In this document: positions 1 to 5,682 of the stretch, piece by piece
Position numbering within the stretch: position 1 is the stretch's first letter
Layout of the letters: every line of letters starts with the position of its first letter
From: Clostridiales bacterium
Lineage (GTDB): Bacteria > Bacillota > Clostridia > Oscillospirales > Oscillospiraceae
DNA length: 5,682 nt
Direction of reading: 5' to 3'
NCBI GenBank assembly: GCA_021199695.1
Contig: JAJQHP010000171.1
Location: 1 to 5,682, forward strand
Made by a program: the position numbers and the translations under genes
Notes under the pieces: model-generated
What the model was told of the DNA's origin: nothing
Seen by the model: the letters and a program-made list of their open reading frames with translations, nothing else
The model's database searches: none

Positions 1-428
1 TCCCGGTACTCGATACCGTAGCGTTTCAGGCTCAGGGGATAGTCCCCGGTCATGCCGATGACCCCCTGGATGGTGTCGTAGGGAGCTCCTACAGCGGAGA
101 GCAACACGTCTCCCGGCTCCAGCACGCCGTAGAGACAGGAGGCGATGGCATGGGTGCCGTTGACGAACTGGATGCGGACCAGGGCGTCCTCCGTCCGGAA
201 GATGTCCGCATAGATCTTGTCCAGGGTGTCCCGGCCCAGGTCGTCGTAGCCGTAGCCGGTGGTACCTGCAAAACAGGCCTCCGCCACCCGATGGGTCTGG
301 AATGCCGCCAGCACCTTCCGGCTGTTGCGCTCCGCCATCTCGTCAATGGCGTCAAACTGCTCCCGGAGGGCGGCCTGGGCCTCCTTTGCCAGCTCCAGGG
401 TGCGGGGTGATAGCTCCAATGTGCTCAT
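1..428 (-). CDS. Aluminium-resistance / methionine gamma-lyase family PLP-dependent protein (N-terminal part, cut by window edge)
   Basis: This is the first 142 codons of a fold-type I PLP enzyme of the family annotated 'methionine gamma-lyase family' or 'aluminium resistance protein' (B. subtilis YnbB-like). It begins MSTLELSPRT. Recognisable family blocks are a TTGYGYDDLGRDTLDKIYAD stretch at about residues 56-75, RIQFVNGTHAI at about 86-96, and YGVLEPGDVLL followed by GAPYDTIQGVIG. The glycine-rich GTHA region belongs to the cofactor-binding domain. The PLP lysine lies beyond the left edge, so catalytic competence cannot be judged. Family members are thought to be C-S lyase-like; the true substrate is uncertain. 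The ATG lies in an ATGA overlap with the stop of the upstream M42 peptidase. The nearest AGGAGG (442-447) is 13 nt upstream, rather far, so translational coupling is likely. It is the fifth gene of the minus-strand operon. The family call is firm and the reaction is not. Confidence 0.9.
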   Translation of the reverse strand, partial: MSTLELSPRTLELAKEAQAALREQFDAIDEMAERNSRKVLAAFQTHRVAEACFAGTTGYGYDDLGRDTLDKIYADIFRTEDALVRIQFVNGTHAIASCLYGVLEPGDVLLSAVGAPYDTIQGVIGMTGDYPLSLKRYGIEYR

Positions 429-1426
429 ACGGTGGGAAGCGCCTCCTCGCAGACCGCCCGGATCAGGCGGATGCAGGCTTCCAAGTCCTCCAGGTCGCAC
501 TGCTCCACGGCGGAGTGGGTGTAGCGGCAGGGGACAGAAATGCCTCCGGTCACGACTCCCTTACGGGCGGTGCGGATGGGGCCGGCATCGGTGCCGCCGC
601 AGGTGAGGATATCCGGCTGGACAGGAATGCCCTTGTCAGCTGCCAGATCGTTGAGCCGCTTCACCAGGCTGGGGGAGCAGATGACCGAGCGATCCATCAC
701 CTTCACCGCCGCGCCCTTGCCCATGACGGCGGTCCCCTCGTGGAGAGAGCCGGGCACATCGTCGGCGCAGGTCACGTCCACCGCGATGCCATAGTCCGGG
801 TCCACCCCAAAGGAGGCGGGCTTGGCCCCCCGGGTCCCCACCTCCTCCTGGACGCTGAACACGAAGTACAGGTCGTTGGCGGGGGCGGTGACGTCCTTCA
901 GGGCTTTCAGCAGGGCAAGGCAGCCGATGCGATTGTCCAGGAAGCAGCCGGAGACCCGGTTTTTGCTCAGATGCTTCAGTGGGCTGACAAAGGCGGCGGT
1001 GTCCCCCACCTGAACCAGCTCTTTTGCCTCCTGCTCGTTGGCAGCCCCGATGTCCAGGTACAGGTCCCGGAGCTTGGCCTCCTCCAGCTTGTCCTCCCGG
1101 GCGCAGCACAGGGCATAAGCCCCGTTCTGGAACCGGAAGGTCTGCTGAATCAGGTCAGGGACGCAGAAGCCCCCCAGAGTGCCGAAGCGGATGGTCCCGT
1201 CCTTGTCGATGTGGGTTGCCACCAGGCCTACCGAGTCCATGTGGGCGGAAAAGAGCAGCTTCGGCCCCTCCCCTGCCTTGTGGACGATGAGGTTGCCCAT
1301 GGCGTCCTCCCGGATGTCGTCGGCGTAGGGCTGGGCCAGGGAGCGGATGAGGGAGCGGATATTCCCCTCGTTGCCGGAGACCCCGTGGGTCTGGGTCAGC
1401 CGGGACAGGGTTTCAAATGTATTCAT
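425..1426 (-). CDS. M42 family metallopeptidase (TET-type aminopeptidase), third paralogue of the tandem set
   Basis: This is a 333-residue cytosolic aminopeptidase of family M42, of usual family length. Expected dinuclear metal-site motifs are present: AHMDSVG (His62, Asp64), FLDNRIGC (bridging Asp164), VQEEVGTRGA (general base Glu194, ligand Glu195), AVDVT (Asp217) and RYTHS (His304). The family core LYLDIG lies at about 122-127 and CGGTDAG at about 276-282. No signal peptide or membrane segment is seen. M42 enzymes form 12-subunit tetrahedral (TET) particles that remove N-terminal residues from short peptides; the specificity of this one cannot be read from sequence. The start MNTFETL is preferred because AGGAGG sits 7 nt upstream, whereas the in-frame ATG at 1432 is only 1 nt from it and the longer extension to 1489 overlaps the upstream gene. 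It starts 2 nt after the previous stop and overlaps the next gene by 4 nt. Older annotations of such proteins as 'endoglucanase' (CelM/FrvX) should be disregarded. Confidence 0.95.
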   Translation of the reverse strand: MNTFETLSRLTQTHGVSGNEGNIRSLIRSLAQPYADDIREDAMGNLIVHKAGEGPKLLFSAHMDSVGLVATHIDKDGTIRFGTLGGFCVPDLIQQTFRFQNGAYALCCAREDKLEEAKLRDLYLDIGAANEQEAKELVQVGDTAAFVSPLKHLSKNRVSGCFLDNRIGCLALLKALKDVTAPANDLYFVFSVQEEVGTRGAKPASFGVDPDYGIAVDVTCADDVPGSLHEGTAVMGKGAAVKVMDRSVICSPSLVKRLNDLAADKGIPVQPDILTCGGTDAGPIRTARKGVVTGGISVPCRYTHSAVEQCDLEDLEACIRLIRAVCEEALPTV

Positions 1427-1428
1427 CG

Positions 1429-2454
1429 TCATACCTCCTGTGCCATGGCGTCCACGAACAGACGGGCCAGGCGACACATATTGCGGCAATCCTCGACAGA
1501 GACAACGCTGGAGGGGGCGTGGAGATACCGCACCGGGGCGGACAGGCCCGCCACTCTGGCTCCCACGCCGCTGCGCTGGAAGGCTTTGCCGTCGGTGCCT
1601 CCGGCGATATATTCCTTGGTCTGCCAGGGGATGCCGTTCTCCTCCGCCAGACGGCGCAGGAGCAGAAACAGTCTGCGGCTGGCGATGCTTCCCTTGTCCA
1701 TAAAGGGCAGGACCGGGCCGCCGCCCACCCGGCAGACGTGGGCGCCGCCCTCCATGCCCGGAAGGTCGGCGGCAGTGGTGCCCTCTACCACCAGGACGTT
1801 TTTCGGCTGGAGGGCAAAGGCGGCTCCCAGGGCTCCACGGGTCCCCACCTCCTCCTGAACGGTAAAGACGAAGGTGACGTCCATGGGCAGCTCCTGCCGG
1901 AGCAGATCCAGCAGAACGGCGCAGCCCACCCGGTCGTCGATGGCCTTGGCCTTGAGCCGTCCGTCGCCAAACTCCCGGATGTCGTCGGAAAAGACCGCCA
2001 CGTCCCCGAGCTCTACCAGCTTTTCGCTCTCCTCCCGGGAGTCGGTGCCAATGTCCAGATACAACTTGTCCGTGGGAGGGGCCTTCTTTCGCTCCTCGGC
2101 GGTGGTCAAGTGGATGGGCTTCATCCCAACCACGGCGGGGACCCGGTGGGGGCCGATATAGACCTTTTTCCCGATGACCACCTGCCGGTTCACGCCGCCC
2201 ACGAATTGAAAGCCCAACGTGCCGTCCTTGTGGATGCGGTCGATCATCATGCCCACCTCGTCCATGTGAGCGGCCAGCAGCAACTCCCCGGGGGCGGACT
2301 TGGACCCGCGCTTTTCCACAATCAGGTTCCCCAGGTTGTCCACCCGGAGGTCGGCGGCATATGGCTCCGCCTGGGCGCGGATGTAGTCCCGCACCTGATC
2401 CTCCCGGCTGGAGACGCCGGAGAGGGCGCAGAGGGTCTTTAATTCTTCCAGCAC
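1429..2454 (-). CDS. M42 family metallopeptidase (TET-type aminopeptidase), second paralogue of the tandem set
   Basis: This is a 341-residue M42 aminopeptidase, full length. Motifs are AAHMDEVG (His63, Asp65), AIDDRVGC (bridging Asp173), VQEEVGTRGALG (general base Glu201, ligand Glu202) and RYLHAP (His312). The position that is Asp in AVDVT of its neighbours is a glutamate here, in VVEGTTAADLPG (Glu224); Glu is a known alternative at this ligand position in the family. LYLDIG (about 131-136) and AGGTDGK (about 284-290) are also present. The start is GTG, read as Met-Leu-Glu-Glu-Leu, with AGGAGG at 2465-2470, 10 nt upstream; no ATG fits. The first 16 nt overlap the end of the preceding M42 gene in another frame, which suggests translational coupling. 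It is clearly diverged from both flanking paralogues, so it is not a recent duplicate. A role in cytoplasmic peptide turnover is inferred from the family; substrate preference is unknown. Confidence 0.95.
   Translation of the reverse strand: MLEELKTLCALSGVSSREDQVRDYIRAQAEPYAADLRVDNLGNLIVEKRGSKSAPGELLLAAHMDEVGMMIDRIHKDGTLGFQFVGGVNRQVVIGKKVYIGPHRVPAVVGMKPIHLTTAEERKKAPPTDKLYLDIGTDSREESEKLVELGDVAVFSDDIREFGDGRLKAKAIDDRVGCAVLLDLLRQELPMDVTFVFTVQEEVGTRGALGAAFALQPKNVLVVEGTTAADLPGMEGGAHVCRVGGGPVLPFMDKGSIASRRLFLLLRRLAEENGIPWQTKEYIAGGTDGKAFQRSGVGARVAGLSAPVRYLHAPSSVVSVEDCRNMCRLARLFVDAMAQEV
1433..1439 (-). promoter_or_regulatory. Ribosome binding site that decides the start of the third M42 gene
   Basis: A perfect AGGAGGT on the minus strand overlaps the last codons of the preceding M42 gene. 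It leaves 7 nt to the ATG at 1426 but only 1 nt to the ATG at 1432, which forms an ATGA overlap with the upstream stop. Spacing favours 1426, giving a product two residues shorter than the MTM alternative. Confidence 0.75.
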
Positions 2455-3488
2455 AGAACTCCGTCCTCCTCTCTCAGCCCCAGCAGAAAGTCCGCCAGCA
2501 GGCGGGCGGTCTGCTCTGCGTCACCCTCGGAGATGACCTCCAGGGGGGTGTGCATATAGTTCAGCGGCAGAGACACCAGGGCTACCGGGACGCCCTCCCG
2601 GGCCACCTGCATCTCCCAGCCGTTGGTGCCGGTGTTGCCCGCCATGACCTCCGGGTTCCAGTTGATCTTCCGGGCGGCGCAGGCCTTTCGCAGGCCGTCC
2701 ACCATCCAGCGGGCACAGTTGGGGCCGATGCCCACCGCCGGGCCCTTGCCCAGGGCAAAGCCCGTCTCCTCCGGCCCGTCATGGGAGACGCCGAAGGTCA
2801 CATCCACCGCAATGGCGCAGTCCGGGCGCTCGGCAAAGGTGGCCACCAGCGCGCCATCCCCGGATGTCTCCTCAAAGCAGGAGCCGAGGACCGCCACATC
2901 CACGTTCAGCGTCTCCCCCTCCAGCAGCTCCAGGGTGCGCAGGAGGATAGCAAAGCACGCCCGGTCGTCCAGGCTCTTTCCGGCGATGCGGTCCCCCGCC
3001 AGCCGGAGGATGTCCTCCCGGTAGACCATGGGAGTGCCCAAGGGGACGGTCTGCTCCGCCTGTGCCTGGCTCATACCGATGTCCAGGTACAGGTCCTTGA
3101 GGGGAACCACGCTGTCCTCCTCTCCTGCCGCCATGACGTGGGGCGGCTTGACCGCCACCACCCCCAGGATAGGCGGGTCGGTGAGTACAGTGATCTCCCG
3201 GTCGGGGAGGATGCGGGGGTCAATGCCCCCCAGGGAGGAGAAGCGGAGAAAGCCCTCCTCGATGCCGGTGACGATGAGCCCCACCTCGTCCAGATGGGCG
3301 TCCAGCAGGACCTTTGGGGCGTTCTCCTTCCCGCACCGGCGCAGGCCGATGACGCTCCCCAGCCGGTCCCGGCGCACTCCGTCAGTGAGGGGGGACAGCA
3401 ATTCACAGGCTGCGTCCACCGCCCGCTCCTCAAACCCGGAGGGGCCGGGGGCCTGGCTCAGCCGGGCCAGGCAGTCGAAATAGTTCAC
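2439..3488 (-). CDS. M42 family metallopeptidase, first and most divergent paralogue of the tandem set
   Basis: This is a 349-residue M42-family protein directly downstream of murD. Metal-site residues are kept: DAHLDEVG (His65, Asp67), SLDDRAC (bridging Asp174), CFEET (Glu206, Glu207), AVDVTF (Asp229) and NYMHTP (His313). LYLDIG lies at about 133-138. Two usually strong motifs differ: the loop after the catalytic Glu pair is EETSGDGA instead of EEVGTRGA, and the later GGTDA/GTDA motif reads GNTGTNG, with Asn at residue 289 where Asp is usual. It is therefore probably an active metalloenzyme of altered specificity or oligomer contact; loss of activity cannot be excluded. The start is GTG (product begins MNYFDCLARLSQ), with AGGAG at 3499-3503, 10 nt upstream. 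A longer in-frame reading to 3671 would run into murD and adds non-family sequence. The murD stop is 16 nt upstream, and the gene's 3' end overlaps the next M42 gene by 16 nt. Confidence 0.93.
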   Translation of the reverse strand: MNYFDCLARLSQAPGPSGFEERAVDAACELLSPLTDGVRRDRLGSVIGLRRCGKENAPKVLLDAHLDEVGLIVTGIEEGFLRFSSLGGIDPRILPDREITVLTDPPILGVVAVKPPHVMAAGEEDSVVPLKDLYLDIGMSQAQAEQTVPLGTPMVYREDILRLAGDRIAGKSLDDRACFAILLRTLELLEGETLNVDVAVLGSCFEETSGDGALVATFAERPDCAIAVDVTFGVSHDGPEETGFALGKGPAVGIGPNCARWMVDGLRKACAARKINWNPEVMAGNTGTNGWEMQVAREGVPVALVSLPLNYMHTPLEVISEGDAEQTARLLADFLLGLREEDGVLCWKN

Positions 3489-3504
3489 AGTCGCGTCTCT
3501 CCTC

Positions 3505-4888
3505 TCAGTGCTCCGGCAGCGCCCGCACCAGCTGTTTGAAGGTGTCTCCCCGGACCATAAAGTTTTTGAACTGGTCAAAGGAGGCAGAGGCCGGGGACAG
3601 GATGACCACATCTCCGGGCCGGGCGATGCTCCGGGCCTGCTCCAGCGCACCGGCAAAGTCCAGGCCGTCATAGATGGGCAGCAGAGCCGGGTCGTAGCCG
3701 GGAGCGGCCTCTGTGGCCGCCCTGATCTTTCCGGCGGTGGCCCCGGTCAGCACCAGAGCTTTCACGTGGGCCACGATCTCCGGACCCAGGGGGGCGTAAT
3801 CCAGATGCTTGTCGTAGCCTCCGGCGATGAGGATGACTTTTTGCCGGAAGGAGCGGAGGCCGGCGATGGTGCGGCTGGGGCTGGAGGCGATGGAGTCGTT
3901 GTAGTACCGGACTCCCGCCTTTTCCGCCACCAGCTCGATGCGGTGCTCCACCCCGCCGAAGGTCCTGGCAAAGGTGCGGATCGTCTCATCGGACACCAGG
4001 CCGTCCACAGCGGCGATGGCCGCCATATAGTTCTCCCAGTTGTGGACGCCGGGGAGGAGAATATCGGACACAGGCAGCACTGCCCGGTCCCCCTTGACCA
4101 CAATAGAACCGTCCTCCAGAGCCACGCCGGAGGGGGCCTCCGTCTGTCGGGCAAACCAGGTGACGGTCCCCCTGGCCCTGGCCGCGAAGCTGCGGGTGTA
4201 GTCGTTGTCGTGGTTGAGCACCAGCCTGCCGCCCTCGTCCTGCCAGAGATAGATGTTCTCCTTGGCCGCCACATATTCCTCCATCCCCTTATGGATGTCC
4301 AGATGGTTGGGGGCCAGATTGGTGATGACGGCGATCTCCGGGGAGCGGCGCATGGTCATGAGCTGGAAGGAGGACAGCTCTAACACGGCGATGTCCTCCG
4401 GCCTCATCTCCCCCGTCTCCGCCAGGAGGGGGTGGCCGATGTTGCCCCCCAGATGGACGGTATAACCCTGGGCCTCCAGCAGCTTTGCAATAATGGTGGT
4501 GGTGGTGGTCTTGCCGTCGGAGCCGGTCACGGCGATCTTTTTGCAGGGGCAGACCTCAAAGAACACCTCCATCTCCGAGGTGATGACGCTGCCTCTGGCC
4601 TTCGCCGCCTGAAAGGCGGGGATATCCGGCCGGATGCCAGGTGAGCGGAATATAGTCCTGGTCGAGGTCGTCCAGATAGCCCTCTCCCAGTTGGAGCCGG
4701 ACGCCCCGCTCCTCCAGCTCCCGGAGCAGGGCCTCGTTGCCGAATTTCTCCCGGGTCTGCTTATCACAGGCGGTGACGGAAACGCCGTGGTCGGTGAGCA
4801 GGCGGATCAGCGGCACGTTGGAGACGCCGATGCCCACGATGGCGACGGTGTGACGGCCCATCTCCTCCAGCCATTGATTGAACGTCAT
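3505..4888 (-). CDS. murD: UDP-N-acetylmuramoyl-L-alanine--D-glutamate ligase (MurD), interrupted by a frameshift
   Basis: MurD is the cytoplasmic ATP-dependent ligase adding D-glutamate to UDP-MurNAc-L-Ala in peptidoglycan synthesis. Two frames together give a complete protein of about 461 residues, normal for the family. The N-terminal UDP-binding Rossmann domain is in one frame ([10 protein letters not shown], then [10 protein letters not shown] at about 15-24). From [10 protein letters not shown] (about residue 80) the rest is in another: ATP loop [11 protein letters not shown] (about 122-132), [24 protein letters not shown] containing the lysine (about 210) expected to be carbamylated, [24 protein letters not shown] and [11 protein letters not shown]. 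As written, the first frame stops at 4556-4558 after 110 residues, so the sequence does not encode an intact enzyme. The start at 4888 is chosen because GGAGGAG lies 7 nt upstream; the in-frame ATG at 4924 lies almost at the predicted transcription start and lacks a binding site. It heads the operon of M42 peptidases. Identity is very sure; real disruption versus sequence error is open. Confidence 0.93.
4648..4654 (-). other. Frameshift site within murD
   Basis: On the minus strand the reading changes here from frame A (…DLDQDY, codons GAC TAT ATT CCG) to frame B (TTC CGC TCA = FRS…). Restoring DYIFRSPG needs two more bases, most simply one more TA unit in the short TATAT run; skipping a single A would give DYFRSPG. 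Beyond this point frame A yields about 30 non-family residues and then stops at 4556-4558. Frame B upstream of this point is also non-family sequence, so the breakpoint is tightly located. No classical X XXY YYZ slippery heptamer is visible. Confidence 0.85.
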
Positions 4889-4894
4889 AAAAAG

Positions 4895-4902
4895 TCTCCT
4901 CC
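4895..4902 (-). promoter_or_regulatory. Ribosome binding site of murD
   Basis: A minus-strand GGAGGAG-type sequence lies 7 nt (ACTTTTT) upstream of the ATG at 4888. It supports that start over the upstream in-frame ATG at 4924. Confidence 0.75.
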
Positions 4903-4932
4903 CTATTATGGAAATAGCAGGCATACTGATTC

Positions 4933-4961
4933 ATTATATCCGTTTGGGGCGGATAATTCAA
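4933..4961 (-). promoter_or_regulatory. Sigma70/sigmaA-type promoter of the murD-M42 operon
   Basis: On the minus strand, a -35 element TTGAAT (4956-4961; four of six consensus matches) is separated by exactly 17 bp from a perfect -10 TATAAT (4933-4938). The predicted transcription start is near 4926, giving a leader of about 38 nt before the murD ATG. No stronger alternative is seen in the intergenic region, and no internal terminator is evident in the operon, so this promoter probably serves all five genes. Confidence 0.75.
4937..4955. promoter_or_regulatory. Inverted repeat in the murD promoter spacer (possible operator)
   Basis: TATCCG (4937-4942) and CGGATA (4950-4955) form a perfect 6-bp inverted repeat around a 7-bp centre. 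It fills the spacer between the -10 and -35 elements and overlaps the -10 by two bases. This is a place where a dimeric repressor could bind. It is short and could be chance; no regulator gene is visible nearby. Confidence 0.3.
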
Positions 4962-5009
4962 GCCTTGGCGCGGGCCTATCGCAAAAATCAATTCCGGCCC
5001 TCTTCCCTC

Positions 5010-5038
5010 TTTTCAAACGGCAGATTTTGGGATATAAT
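5010..5038 (+). promoter_or_regulatory. Sigma70/sigmaA-type promoter of glnS
   Basis: A perfect -10 TATAAT (5033-5038) follows a weaker -35 TTTTCA (5010-5015; four of six matches) at 17-bp spacing. Transcription is expected to begin near 5045, leaving a leader of about 27 nt to the TTG start. That is too short for a T-box or other riboswitch. Confidence 0.65.
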
Positions 5039-5058
5039 ATGGCTCACCGAGAAAGAGA

Positions 5059-5065
5059 GGGAGGG
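5059..5065 (+). promoter_or_regulatory. Ribosome binding site of glnS, supporting a TTG start
   Basis: GGGAGGG, with its GGAGG core at 5060-5064, lies 7 nt upstream of the TTG at 5072. The in-frame ATG at 5039 lies upstream of the predicted transcription start, and the in-frame ATG at 5096 is 31 nt from this site, so neither fits as well. Confidence 0.7.
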
Positions 5066-5071
5066 ATTCCT

Positions 5072-5682
5072 TTGGCAGAGAAGGACAACAGCCTGATGAG
5101 CCAAAACTTTATCCACGATTTTATCGACGAGGACATCGCCGAGGGCGGACGCTACGCCGGGATGGAGGTCCATACCCGTTTCCCGCCGGAACCCAACGGC
5201 TATCTGCACATCGGCCACGCCAAGGCCATCTATGTGGACTTCGGCACGGCCCAGAAATACCATGGTTTGTGCAATCTCCGCATGGACGACACCAACCCCA
5301 CCAAGGAGGATGTGGAGTTCGTGGACGCCATCCAGGAGGACATCCACTGGCTGGGCTACGACTGGGATGACCGGTTCTACTACGCCTCGGACTACTTTGA
5401 GCAGATGTACCAGTTCGCTGAGGAGCTGATCCTGGCGGGCAAGGCCTATGTGTGCCAGCTCTCCCCCGAGGAGATGAGCGCCAACCGGGGGGACGTGAAC
5501 ACCCCGGCCACCAGCCCCTATCGGGACAGGCCCATTGAGGAGTCCCTCGACCTGTTCCGCCGGATGCGGGCGGGTGAGTTTCCCGACGGGGCCATGACCC
5601 TTCGGGCGAAGATCGACCTGGCCTCCGGCAACTTCAATATGCGGGACCCGGCCATCTACCGCATCAAGCACCAGAGCCACCA
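5072..5682 (+). CDS. glnS: Glutaminyl-tRNA synthetase (N-terminal part, cut by window edge)
   Basis: This is the first 203 codons of a class I aminoacyl-tRNA synthetase that attaches glutamine to tRNA-Gln in the cytoplasm. The signature [18 protein letters not shown] spans about residues 36-53, with the class I HIGH motif at 46-49. [12 protein letters not shown] (about 69-80) and DIHWLGYDW (about 90-98) follow, then SPYRDR (about 148-153), TLRAKID (about 176-182) and [15 protein letters not shown] (about 190-204). This pattern matches GlnRS (E. coli GlnS type) rather than the bacterial GluRS/GltX pattern. The KMSKS-type loop and anticodon-binding domain lie beyond the right edge. Translation begins at a TTG ([13 protein letters not shown]), chosen from ribosome-site spacing and the promoter position. 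It is transcribed divergently from murD. A GlnRS in this type of organism implies direct charging of tRNA-Gln, though GatCAB could also exist elsewhere. Confidence 0.95.
   Translation, partial: MAEKDNSLMSQNFIHDFIDEDIAEGGRYAGMEVHTRFPPEPNGYLHIGHAKAIYVDFGTAQKYHGLCNLRMDDTNPTKEDVEFVDAIQEDIHWLGYDWDDRFYYASDYFEQMYQFAEELILAGKAYVCQLSPEEMSANRGDVNTPATSPYRDRPIEESLDLFRRMRAGEFPDGAMTLRAKIDLASGNFNMRDPAIYRIKHQSH

Noticed and set aside
302..1858. Long plus-strand open frame of 518 codons antisense to two M42 genes, with similar long frames at 1417-2442, 2361-3539 and 3508-4383
   Set aside because: These are antisense shadows of GC-rich genes. Their translations are low-complexity and match no family, while the minus strand carries complete, motif-bearing enzymes with ribosome sites.
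425..3488. M42 proteins as cellulases/endoglucanases (CelM-type naming)
   Set aside because: The dinuclear metal-site and catalytic Glu motifs are those of aminopeptidases; the glucanase label in this family is a legacy annotation.
4495..4509. GGT triplet repeat (five units)
   Set aside because: It encodes the threonine run after the MurD ATP-binding loop ([10 protein letters not shown]), a normal feature of clostridial-type MurD, and is not a separate repeat element.
4640..4665. Programmed ribosomal frameshifting in murD
   Set aside because: No slippery heptamer, downstream stem-loop or shift-prone stop context is visible, and MurD is not known to use recoding. A small deletion or sequence error is simpler.
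4889..4924. Upstream ATG at 4924 as the murD start (adds [12 protein letters not shown])
   Set aside because: It lies almost at the predicted transcription start, lacks a ribosome site, and adds residues not expected before the MurD Rossmann domain.
4764..4991. Small 75-codon minus-strand frame overlapping the murD start and promoter
   Set aside because: It runs through the -35/-10 elements of the murD promoter, has no clear ribosome site, and overlaps the real murD N-terminus in another frame.
4889..5071. T-box or other riboswitch in the leader of glnS or murD
   Set aside because: The predicted leaders are only about 27 and 38 nt, and no T-box sequence or terminator/antiterminator pair is seen.
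4988..5680. Minus-strand 230-codon open frame opposite glnS
   Set aside because: Its translation has no recognisable domain, while the opposite strand encodes an unmistakable GlnRS with promoter and ribosome site.

Overview
The window is ordinary, densely coded bacterial chromosome. Purine-rich AGGAGG-type ribosome binding sites, frequent GTG/TTG starts, GC-rich codon third positions and the protein sequences suggest a high-GC member of the Firmicutes/Bacillota. It is most likely a gut Oscillospiraceae-type (Clostridia) organism; that placement is an inference from style, not from a search.

Layout. Positions 1-4888 hold a five-gene minus-strand operon, read right to left. It runs murD (4888-3505, split by a frameshift), a divergent M42 metallopeptidase (3488-2439), a second M42 peptidase (2454-1429), a third M42 peptidase (1426-425), and the start of a PLP-dependent 'aluminium resistance / methionine gamma-lyase family' protein (428 to beyond the left edge). 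Junctions are tight: a 16-nt gap, a 16-nt overlap, a 2-nt gap and a 4-nt ATGA overlap, so co-transcription and translational coupling are expected. Positions 4889-5071 are a 183-bp AT-richer divergent intergenic region with two good sigma70/sigmaA-type promoters facing away from each other. Positions 5072-5682 are the start of glnS on the plus strand, cut by the right edge.

Function. MurD adds D-glutamate to UDP-MurNAc-L-Ala in peptidoglycan synthesis. The three M42 proteins are dinuclear-metal aminopeptidases of the TET type that trim short peptides in the cytoplasm. The PLP enzyme is probably a sulfur amino-acid lyase or a relative. Together the downstream genes look like a peptide and amino-acid catabolism cassette riding on a cell-wall housekeeping promoter. 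GlnRS charges tRNA-Gln and is divergently transcribed.

Most notable are the frameshift that breaks murD (probably a sequencing/assembly error or a recent 2-base loss in a TA repeat), three clearly different M42 paralogues in tandem, and altered motifs in the first of them. I see no mobile element, CRISPR array, RNA gene or clearly novel system.
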